From Phoronis australis (lineage: Eukaryota; Phoronida; Phoronidae): DNA of 62,000 nucleotides. A program made the translations under genes and the position numbers. The stretch is taken from NCBI GenBank assembly GCA_002633005.1, contig NMRA01000389.1, forward strand, positions 14,041 to 76,040, written 5' to 3'. The notes below the pieces were generated by a model. It was not told the origin of the DNA, ran no database searches, and saw only the letters and a program-made list of their open reading frames with translations. This document shows, piece by piece, positions 36,601 to 48,000 of this stretch (its first letter is position 1; each line of letters begins with the position of its first letter).

Positions 36601-38732
36601 CTCAAACTCTGAGTCACGTCTAACACACTGAACAATTAAATTTCACACATTTTAAAAAGGACCATGGAAAACAACCAGCTTCTCTAATCCTATAAAACAA
36701 GTGCTTGGTGATTTGTATTACTGCGCATATTCACACAAATGTGTGATCTTGTATCTTTTCACGGAGGGAGCGGTGGAAACGAAATTCAGCAAATTCGCCG
36801 CTACAAACTTACTCTTTCTTCAGTGCATCATCATGTATTTTGGAACATGAGCCTGGAAAAAAGAAACTTGATGTACAGGTGGTTAATAAGAACTAGCAAA
36901 CACGTCATTCTTCACTTGTTTGGCACATGACATGGCCGGCAAGTGAAATTCTATTTTACCAAATTTCTCTACAATAAAGAAGATTAAGAAAATTACAGTC
37001 TATCACTAAGTCAGCTTACACTGTGTAGATGTTATAAAATCAACGTTTAGCAAATTTTCCAATATTTGCAACAGAGTAATAACTCTCTGACAGATGAAAA
37101 AAATACTATTTTGGGAATTACTTTGGGGTGAAATAAGTGGAGAATTTTATATGCTCATGTTCATAAATCAATTACCATACCAAGACACTGTCGAATGTTT
37201 TAAAGGTTTATCATGTCTGTACTCTAATTGAATTCTAAAATGCTTACCCAAATCAGCTCTTGTATTTACGAACAATTCATGAGGACAAAATCCACAAAGA
37301 AAATGCTTGCAAACCTGAAATAATGAATTAATAAATTGCCATTATATCTTAAAGCAGAAAACATGAACTTGCATAACTTTACAATAAAAGTGGATGGTTT
37401 AGGCACGGACTTGCATAACATTTTATCATTATTAGAAGTCCGTGGATTAGGATTCGCAGCACTGGGTGGAACAAAAAACAGACATTACATGGGATGTTTA
37501 GTTTGAGTTGACTAGTGAATATGCGGTCGAGATTAAGAAAGTGATTTACTCGAACCAGTCATCGGACCAAAATTTATTTTAGCACCAGTCAGTTACAACC
37601 TGTGTCCACACATCCATTGGGAAAACGTAACATGCTCCTGTCCCCCGAGACAATTAGCTATACATGACTGGAGCTTATTTTGAACTTATAGAACATACCT
37701 ATAATATACTCTGTACCATATAATCCTGCAACTGATTGCATGCGCCAATTGTGGAGCTGCATCTACGGGCCTATATGCTGGACACTTGAGTAAGAACTAA
37801 ATGTTATTTTATCAGCTGAATTTCAAAGTGGAGTGCTGACATCCTATCTGGTCATGGATTCTACCGTTGTGGTGGGTGCCAAAGTAGAAAATTTGGCAGC
37901 ATGAGAGTCAAGAATCTAAACCATTCAGCCAAACGGCAATAGCTGCTTGGCGAGCTTATATAACCTTAGGCAATGACCATCGCCTCTGTTGGCCCGAACC
38001 AGAGGCGATGCAGCTCCTATAGGCGCTCTGTACGCCAGAAGCTTTTCGGCGAATTATGCCTCGCACCGACTAAATCATCAAAGTCACGCTGTTATAAATA
38101 CCTTTTGCGTATAGAGGAACACCTTAGGAGGTTGTCGATGTGTTTAATTCCTTCCAACTCGAAGAAATACTCCCGTTATCAAACTTTTTCTTCGAGCAGT
38201 CCCTACTTCAGTTCCCAAAATCGTGAACTCAACATTTTTATACTGCGCACGCTCCAATTTTTACCGCCCTCGCTAGGTGATGTGACTTCANNNNNNNNNN
38301 NNNNNNNNNNNNNNNNNNNNNNNNNNNNNNNNNNNNNNNNNNNNNNNNNNNNNNNNNNNNNNNNNNNNNNNNNNNNNNNNNNNNNNNNNNNNNNNNNNNN
38401 NNNNNNNNNNNNNNNNNAATTTCTATGCGAAGTTAAGACACAGTGGTTTCTATCGGTATTTGACCTTAGTCTTAAGTCATACAGCCAGCCAGGTATTTGA
38501 ATATGAGTAACTCGGTAACGCCAACGGCGGTGTCTCGCCTGGGGAAGATGGGATCGACAGCTCGATATCAATAAATTTCGGAGAACTCTGTTAATGAAAT
38601 ATAATGAAACGAAAACTGAGCGATACATACATCACTGTCACTCCAATGCAATTCACTTTTTGTCGCATCTGAAGGTAAATTTCGATTTCTTCCCATCAAC
38701 TCATCCAACAATGCTGCTGCAGCGGAAGCCAT
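30614..38732 (-). CDS. LUC7L3: LUC7-like 3 (CROP), U1 snRNP-associated splicing factor
   Basis: Nuclear protein that helps U1 snRNP recognise 5' splice sites. Coding exons in transcription order: 38732-38631, 37314-37248, 36852-36813, 36300-36162, 35328-35257, 34314-34216, 33259-33098, 32555-32365, 31861-31650 and 30762-30614, all in frame for 410 residues (human 432). The N-terminus AALLDELMGRNRNL is diagnostic of LUC7L3 rather than LUC7L/LUC7L2. The first zinc finger (C36, C44, C59, H63) carries CGFCPHELFVNTRADLG. YEKSSRFSKMGYEDDF and VERRIRRGHQRL form the helical part. The second finger is C188-x2-C191 with H207 and H213 in EHLMGKQHMGY. From about 228 a Glu/Arg-rich helix passes into an RS domain and an acidic tail ending LSEGDS. 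The start was chosen to match the family; the frame is open upstream. Confidence 0.95.
37973..38290 (+). repeat. Foldback-family copy cut by an assembly gap, LUC7L3 intron
   Basis: From 'agaagcttttcggcgaatta' (38037) the sequence follows the left arm of the foldback at 60894-61228, then 'aacaccttaggagg', 'cgatgtgtttaattccttcc' and so on. The gap at 38291 truncates it. The 54 bases before it contain 'atcgcctctgttgg' and 'ccagaggcgat', a small inner hairpin. Confidence 0.65.
38291..38417. other. Assembly gap (127 N)
   Basis: Run of N in the first LUC7L3 intron, next to a foldback copy. Hairpin structure there may explain the failure to assemble. Confidence 1.
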
Positions 38733-39058
38733 GATGGCTTGTTTCCCACAATGCTGTAGTCTCGAATTTTTCTCTAAAAACAGAAATGTGGCGTCTAAGC
38801 AATAGGACAAAGTATACACGTGTTCCAAAAAAATGGTAAAATATACAAATACTCGCACAATTGTCCACGATTTAAAAATAAATTAAATTATTCTTGAAAG
38901 GAAATCCGCATTTTAACCCAAAATTATAAATTGCTTGTAATGTTCAGGCGGGTTTGACATTGCCTCATGACGTCATTGAGATACACGCACACGAGGATTC
39001 GTGCTTTTTGAAGCTCGGCGCAATAAGGTCCTCTGTATCCCGTAAAAACAAGCCTCCA
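38733..39058. promoter_or_regulatory. 326-bp bidirectional promoter, LUC7L3 / GSPT1
   Basis: The ATG codons of LUC7L3 (38732, minus) and GSPT1 (39059, plus) face away from each other over 326 bp. Both 5'UTRs and both promoters must fit here unless first exons overlap or are spliced. No TATA box is obvious at a useful place. A TGACGTCA-type site ('catgacgtcattg', about 38967-38979) is a CRE/ATF-like palindrome midway toward GSPT1. Confidence 0.6.
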
Positions 39059-42000
39059 ATGGATCAAGGAAGCCCACAGAATGGTGCCCCTGATAGCTGG
39101 GAACAGAATGATGTTGGTGGAGTGGGAGATGTGTCTGAGGACAAAGTTTCAGAACCAATGAGTTCACTGACATTGAATGTTCACGCGACAGAATTTGTGC
39201 CTGGGCGGAATGTGAACGCTGCGGAATTCATCCCATCTTTCCCACAATCGGACGGTAGGGATAGTTTGAGATTGATATGTTGATTACTAACTTGCAATGG
39301 CTATAAACCTTTCTTCCGTTTCAATAACCGGTGGCTTCGTACATACTCTTTATCACTGCTCGCAGTTATGTCCTATTGTTTATTTTTTGCTATCATTATT
39401 TTATTGCCACTGGCACTGCACTGGTCGGATTTAGCGATCCCGCATTGAGAGCCAGGCAATCACTGGATAATGGGCCCGTTATTCAGTGGTTGAAACTGGT
39501 TCTCAAAATCGGGGATGATAATTGTTTACAATATGATGACATTGACCTACACACATGATTTTGGTACCGTTCGATTCCTCGCAACGTTATCTTTCCAAAA
39601 ATAAATGAATCTATCCCCTAACGCGTTTCCTCTGTATTTTATCGTCGAATTTCGGTTCGCACTATTTCCCGGTTGACACCGCCAATGAATGAAACAGCAT
39701 CATCGATTCTGAATGGTGTTTGCCCGCACGAGATTCCTGCTTAAGTTTTCCTGACATTAGTGGCGTAATATGGAGGAACAATTAGCAGCATTTCACCTTT
39801 TTCATTTTTTTAGAATTATGACCACACACAATTGTCTTAAGTGATACATTTTTCTCCAATTTGGACCTCAAAAACAACCTCCGCTTTTTTCGTGGATTCT
39901 TGCTAGCAGATGTGTACCAGAGTCACCATAAGATCGAATCTGAACCCTTGGGACTGTAACCTGGGCAGCAAACAGACGAGTCTCCGTCAATTTGACCTTA
40001 TGGAAAGCGATGATATGTAGAGTAGTTCAGTTATTGACCGCCAGGTGTCTTTTTCCATTCAATATTGCGGTATTTCTACCAAGTACCGGGAAATAGTGCT
40101 AGCAAAAATTTCAGGATAAAATACTTAGGGAACGGGGTAGGAGAAATTTCAGTTTATTTCTGGAAAGAAAACGTTGCAAGGAATCGAACGATACCAAAAT
40201 CGTATGTCAATGTCGTCATGTTTTAAACAATTACCTCCGGAATCGCTATACCAGTGCCATTATTATTAGTGTAATAGGAACACACATGCGCTAATTTTCC
40301 ATTCAGCTCTTCATTTACTCTTCATTAGAGATAAAGGGTCACCCTGATTTACTCCATGGTGGACCACCTTCCGACTAGTCTCAGTCAACCTCGTAATGTA
40401 TCGCGGTTTTCGAGCGTGGATTGTTTTAATTAGCTACTCTCTGACCTTCCATTGGGGCCCCATCAAAGCAATTCACGGTCGTAAGACCGGCGTTATTATC
40501 TCGAGAACTGCGACACATATTGATGAGACTTATACTAGGAAGGCAATACATCATGAAGTGAATAAGATCATTTATCTCTTATGAAAAGGTACTCTCAAGA
40601 TCCAAATAGTTATGGAGACAGCAATACCAGTATTGACCGGAAATTTTCATGATTTCTAATAATAAGTATTAGAGACTCTAATAATAGTATAGACCCAACA
40701 TTTTTGCCACTAGAAATGTAGAAAAATAGTATAGACCGGAAATTTGAGGACAAATTAATAATACCATAGAACGGAATAATGGTATAGACGGCAAATTTTG
40801 GAAATTTAACGACAGCATAGATTGGAATAATAATATTGATTACATATTTGAGTAAAATCTAATGATAGAAAAGGGAATAATAGTGCAAAACGGCAAATTC
40901 TAGGGAATAATGGTATAGATAGAAAAATTGTGGAAAATCTAAAATAGTAAAAGCAGGAATAATATCATTGATTACAATTTTGCATAAAATCTGCTAAAAG
41001 TAGATGGAAATAATAGTGCAAAATCTAGTAATGATATCGATGGAAATAATAGTGCAAAGAAGCAAATTTCTTCTGACTTACCATCGTTTTAAGTAATTGT
41101 TTCAAAGAAAAACCTGTAAACTGAATATTACCATAGTTAAATTATTGCAGTAGTGTATCCACCCATGCCATAAAGTAGTACAGTGAAGTGGAATAAAAGT
41201 GCCATTACTAAAACAGAGACCATTCGTTAATTCAACAACTTTAAACGGAAGTCTATACAGGCGTGTTTCAAACAGTATGTGGAATCATTTACTCAAAAAA
41301 GAATGAGACATTCGTACTAGCGATGCCAATGTCAACTAAGTCCAAAAACTATAACATGGAATAAGGTAAAGAGCAAGTAGAAACAATTTCAATAAAGATA
41401 TCGACTGGATTGTCGTACGTTAGCAATTATGCCATTTTCAAGATCGTCACAAATCCATTCTTCCTGTTCATAAAAACACTCTATTCTCAAGTTTGGAGCG
41501 AATTGTAAAAATGCTGATGTCCGATGGTGATGTTGTCAGCAACTTGTCGGTTCTTGTCTTTGTTTGAAAGGTTCACCGTTCATTGCACGGGCCGGATTAT
41601 CACCACGATCCATATCTGTAGCTAGATTATTTGTTGTACCAGCATCTGAATTAATGTCGCTATCTGGAACATCTCTCGATTAGTAAAATAATCCTCGAGT
41701 CCTTTAGGCCTTTGCACGGCAGGCGACATGACTAAGTATGTAGAATGCGCAAGACGGAAACTGCAGGTGACACTTCCTGTGCAAAATTCCAGAATTACTT
41801 CTCGGGAAACGCAAACATCAGGGACAGACACAGTGAAGAGTTGTAATGGCCTGCCAGTTTTTCTCAGGGTGTAACCATAAATACTGGATCAGCCAAAGAA
41901 ACTCGTCAAAAGCGTTTTTATGCATATTCTTTTAAAAGGACAGTAAACCCTGCTTTGATGATTTCTACCTAATACTCATTCTGTCACCTGCCAATGCATC

Positions 42001-45000
42001 ACTGGCGTCACTCTTCCAAGTTCAGGGCTTGGAATTTTCCGCGGAAACGCGGATTTCCGCTTTTTTCAAATGTGCTTTCCGCTTTTTTTATAATATTTCC
42101 GCGTAAAAAATCGGATTTGATATAAAATTTCCGCGGCAAATTCCTTTCTTACCGCGACGTTGCAGACGACGTTCACCTCGAAAAGCGGAAGTTGCTCTTT
42201 ATGTTCGGAAGAACGTAAATTGTCAACATTGCCGGGGCATCTGGGATAGCATGGTGTGATTTTCAATGGCGTCTTGTGTTATTGTTAAGCGCGGCGACAA
42301 ATACTACCGCTCTGGGGCCAAAAATGTGTGGGTTGGGAGTAGACGGGCGAGCTAAAAGGACGCAGGCGCACGCTACTGATGGTGGTAACGTGTTTTTTTT
42401 CTTTTTTTTTTAGTCCTCCCTATTTTTGTCGGGGAAAGGTTCACATTGACCAGTTCTAGGCTGGTTATCGGGCAATGATTTGGGCCGTAATAGTTTCAAA
42501 GTTTCCACGTTTTTTGTCATTGGTCATTCCAAGCCCTGCAAGTTAAAAGTATACAAACCCGTTTTTGGCACATTAACAGATACTAAAAACGACTTTCCTA
42601 TTCAGTTCTTTGAAACAAAATAATGCTTTGTAACGGCACGACAACCCTCAATAGTTTTGAAGAAAATTAGAAAACTCCTTTCAATTTATGCTAGAGCGAG
42701 TTACATGGCATTTGTGGGAAAAGACCACCCACCAAAGACCCTAATGTTCAATTCATGAGATAGTGGGTATAAATTCTTAGTTGATTCCTGCTTTTTTCTT
42801 TCAAAATTTACACTAATGATGCATCAGCAGATTAGAGAACGATGATTGGTTTAAATCATCAAAACAGGGTTTAGTATCCTTTTTAAAGTGGAAATCGAAT
42901 GAAAATGAAACATATGGTCCTTGGTGGATTGTCTTTTCTCACAGATGCCATGTAATTCGCAAAAAAGTGTAGGTCACAGTTGTGCGTTTTTCAAAGTTTG
43001 TAAGGAGTTTTCAAAATTTTCAGCAAACTTGAGGGTTGTCAAGGGTTACAGAGCATTATTTTGTTTCAGAAAACTGGATGTGGAAATTCATTTTAGTATC
43101 TGTCAATAGGCCATAACTGGGTTTGGCATCCTGTTAATAATGCAAGAACTTACTCATATATCCATATCTAAGCCCATGCTAGACTTTTAAAGGTATTAGC
43201 CCAAAGGCTAAAGCATCTGAAAACTTTTACCCATTTTCAGAAATTATTCCCCAAATTCTTTCTCTTTTCGTAACCTCCCAATTGAGAAAAATACAATTAT
43301 GTGGACCGAACTTCTTATTGTTCATGTTATGCACAGGTCCTTTTCATAATGTACTATAACGAAAGACGTTTGCCTTAAGAAAAAAGCAAATGATCAACAT
43401 TCCAAGGCCATATAAGCAAAAACACTGGAAAGTGTTTGACTGATGTGCAGAATAGTGAATATATATCCTCCGAAATAAATTTTTTATTGACAAATACACA
43501 TAGGCAATTTCACATGCGCATGAAATCCGAGCGTTGTTTTGAGTATAGGTACACTACCTGGTGCATCTAATAACCGAAGTGTCGTTTATTTTTGCAAGTA
43601 AAAGTATGTCTTATACACCCGAGGCTGAAATTTTAGATCTTTTCGGAGTGAAGAACCTTCATAATAGTGAACCTTCAGAGTAGTGAACCTTTGGAATTGT
43701 AGGCTGTTCCCATTCCTAGCGATGTAAGCAAGTTAAGGAACACCCGAAATACAACCAAATCAAAATATTCGAGTCCATAATTTTCCGATTAAATATTTCC
43801 GTTCGAATATGTATTGAGGTGTTGTAACTCATTTAAGCACGCCTCGGTTTGAAAGTTCGGCAGGGCATAACGCGGAAACCAATTTTTTGTGGTTTTTACT
43901 TTAAATGCTGGCATTTGAAACAAAGTACAGTAACGTTTGACACCATCTTTTCAGGATCTAACTCACAGCCCCAGGTATCAGCTGAGGAAACTCCAAATGA
44001 AACAGGTAACATAATACATTCTTTGATGCAGTTAAACTTAGTGAAATTTAGCTGTGTTCGTGTTGGAAGAAAAACCTGTGAATTTATCACTGTGTGTTGT
44101 CCTGAAAGCAAACTTTTCAAAAACCATTTATTCTTCGAACAAAACGAAGTTGACAATATTATCAATTCATGTATACTTACTTAGGTGAGGAATGGTTTCC
44201 AGGCTATGGAAGAACTGACGGTTTGTTAGTTTCTAGATGAAGCTAAAAAATTAAAGTCAAGGCATGAGCAGAAATTTTATGAGGTTGCTTGAAGAAATAA
44301 CGAAATGCCAGGTCTTCTGGAACTCAGAGATCACTTCTAAACTGAGGAATGAGAGTCTTAACTTTGAAATGGCACGTGGCCCAAATAAAAACTTATTTTT
44401 TTGGTTGAAAGCACAGTTTTAATGCTGCTTTAAATAAGGGCCATGTTGTTATTCTTCTTGTGTTCATCTATTCAGCTAGTATCGTATTGTAGAAACCAGC
44501 TCTGCAGTAGAAGAAGACATGCCCCCTGATGATTGGGCTGATAAAGATGAAAACGGAGATAGTGGAGGCAGTGAGGATGTCATGGATACTGATGATGTTG
44601 AGGAAAAACCTGCTGCAATGGCACCAAAGAGTACAGAAGAGATAGTCAAAAAGGACCATGTGAATGTTGTGTTCATTGGTCACGTAGGTAAGTGCTGTGT
44701 CAAATAAAATCAATCCCAAGGAAAAATTCCTAAACTAGCTCAACTGAAATGATACGTGAGGTGTTTTGTGGCTGAATTGCTACTATCACTAAATGAATAC
44801 ATATCAAATAAACCATGTAAAAACACAAAGTAACAAATATCTGTGGCTATACACATTTTTTGTAACACAGAATACAATTTTCCCAATGGTGTCAATAGAT
44901 GCCTGATTAAACGGATTATTTTTAGCTTTGAGGAGACAGTTGTAGATGATCTGTACATAACTTGTTTAAGCTTTGTTGTGTCTGAACAATGTTTTTCACA

Positions 45001-48000
45001 TTTTCAATTTTTAGCGCATCCGTAATGCATTCTGATTATTTAATCTTATACACAAGGTTTTAGAAATGTAGGTTGAATGGTTTGATAACTTATTGAGAAC
45101 TTGTGCAAGCAAATGCTTAGCCTGCACTAAAAAGTTTAACATTTGCATAGCGCAAGGCAGCTTATTGCCCTCGAACATTTATCATATCCTACATACCACA
45201 TGAAAAATTTCTAACTTGACGGTTGAACTACAATCACAACAAACGTCGCAGTACCATCTTCGTTCAGAAAGTGTCAACATTTCTAACACAATATAAAACC
45301 CATTAGAAAGAAAATTTTGAATAACACTGCTGAGACATCACTTGGGTCTTGTAATGGGTGTGCATGTCAACACAGGAAGGATCCACCAATACCTTCACCT
45401 TGCACTCATTTTCACAAAACCAGTTGACCTAAACGCAACCGAAATGCCATTATACTGTAGTTGTATGTTTTAAACATGTTAAGTTTAATTGTGTGATTGC
45501 TGACATATGTTCAACTTCAAAGGGGGTTACTCGTACATTCTAGGTTTGTTGGATATCTGTCTGGATGTATTAGTAACCTGCAAGTAACATTTGTGTAAAC
45601 GTGTGTCAGTGATCACGTAATGTGCCTAAAACTTATGTGAGATGCATGAGCCATACGCTGTCAGGTAATTGTCACTTACAGAGATACTAAATTTTGAGAA
45701 CCATTTTTCTCCACTGAATAATGGGCACCAAACTGGTTCTCACAATCTGGGAGCCCTTTAAGTGGCTATTGCCAAACCGTGCTTGATGTACTTGTAGCGT
45801 ATACACAACATGCTCATAACCTATCCAATGTTAAGCCAGTGTATTCAAATTTTCCTTACCTCAGTACCTTGGTCGAATACAGGATGTGAGAGCACCTTTG
45901 CTAAGTAGGTTGCATTTTATCTTTAGATGCTGGCAAGTCGACTATTGGTGGTCACATTATGTTTTTAACTGGTCAAGTGGATAAACGAACGCTAGAGAAA
46001 TATGAACGAGAAGCTAAGGAGAAGAACAGAGAAACATGGTAAGAATCTACCAGAACCTGTGCTTTAAGATGTCAGGTGGTTTGTGTCATGTTAGTCTTAT
46101 TTTTTTAGGAAGCGGCTTATTTAGCAACAATCTTGAACCCTCTTTTTCTATCGCAAGGGTAGATTTGCATGATTGAGAATCTGTAATTTGGTTAAGATCA
46201 CTGAAGTAATCGCAAATTGTTTATTTACTTCTAATAAATATTTAACTTCATGGACTTTATAGGTATTTGTCCTGGGCACTTGATACGAATCCAGAAGAAA
46301 GGGATAAAGGCAAGACTGTTGAAGTTGGAAGAGCCAAGTTTGAAACGGAAGACAAACATTTCACCATCTTGGATGCACCTGGCCACAAAAGCTTTGTACC
46401 TAACATGATCGCTGGAGTGTCACAAGCTGATTTAGCTGTGCTTGTAAGGGATTACTGCACTAGAGTTTACTGTTATTTTGTGCTTGTAAATGGCAGTTTG
46501 CGAGTACCTTTCTTGTTTTTAAATAACCCATTAGATCTACTTGAATATATGGTTTTTGTTTTGGAATAATGTCTAGCTCATTTTCTCCATTTTTTTTCGT
46601 CTCCAAAACAGTGGCTTGTTTCAGGTATTCGTTTGTAACAGCAACTCAACCAAGTTGTAGTTTCTTTTCATGTTGTAGCTCGTTGGCCAATTGTTATTTT
46701 AGGTAATATCAGCTAGGAAAGGAGAATTTGAGACTGGCTTCGAACGTGGCGGGCAAACAAGAGAGCACGCATTGATAGCTAAGACAGGAGGTGTCAGGCA
46801 TCTTATAGTACTGGTGAATAAAATGGACGACCCAACTGTGCAGTGGTCTGAGACAAGGTGGGGTTGCATTCTTTTGACTTTATAATTGGTATTAGAGGGC
46901 TTGGAATTTTCCGCGGAAATCCGGATTTCTTTTTTTTTCAAATGTTCTGTCCCCATATTTTATTATATTTCTGCGTAAAAAAAATCAGATTTGATATAAA
47001 ATTTCTGCGGCAAATTTCTTGCCGCGGCATTGCCGACGACTTTCACCTCGAAAAGCGGAAGTTGCTCTTTATGTTTCGGAGGAATGTAAATTGCCATCAT
47101 TGCCAGGGCACCTGGGATAGCGTGGTTTTCTTCAATGGCGTCTCGTAAGATTGTAAGTTGCGGTGACAAATACTACGACTGCAGTCAAAATGTGTGTAGG
47201 TGGGAGTGGACAGACGAGCTAAAAAGACGCAGACGCACGCTTCTGGAGGTGGTACCTTTTTTTGTAGTCCTGATGTTTTGTCGGCAAAAGGTCCGCATCA
47301 GCCAGGGTCATTCCAAGCCCTGGTATTAACTTGTAATCCTTGTTGTATAAAGCAAAGGTTTTTAAACAGCCTTGGAATTAACAATTCGACAATAATAATA
47401 GCTTTTTCTGATAACTGATAGGTTTTCCAAAAAACAAATGTATGCTTGTTACCATTTTAGGTACGAAGAAGTAAAGAACAAGCTGACACCATACCTGAAG
47501 AAGTTGGGCTTTAATCCCAAGACAGACATAACGTACATGCCGGCATCAGGCCTGTCTGGTGCATTTCTCAAAGAACCAGCCTCCACAACTGTATGTCCTT
47601 GGTACAGGTAAGAGTGTGAAGGCAGATGAAACTCCGTATTATTAGTTGACACATTCATAAACTCAGTGCATGATATCCATTGAATTGTCTTGGTGTATTT
47701 TTGTTCTGTAGCGATGCGAAAATTCACAGCCTGTGACGAAGTGTAGTTCAGTTCTCATATGTACAAAGGTAGTTTAACATTAAAAACAAGTAGAGGCTAC
47801 GATTCATTCATAATAAACAAAAAAAGGTCAAGACCTTGTTAGCGCTCTATAAATTCACCATACTTCGTTTTGTTTATATATATGTATATGTATATACATA
47901 TTTTATATATATCGTTGAGTGGAAATGTACAATGTAACTTCCTTTTTAAGCAGTGGAAGGCAGGGATTTTTGCACTTCAGCCTTTGTTTATAAATGTAGT

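Noticed and set aside
37973-38200. ORF with SKSRCYKYLL shared with 14364-14573
   Set aside because: The match is the foldback repeat. The 60.9-kb copy does not keep the frame.
38732-38858. Upstream in-frame extension of LUC7L3
   Set aside because: The extension (YFTIFLEHVYTLSYCL) is hydrophobic and unlike any LUC7 N-terminus, while the chosen Met matches the family start.
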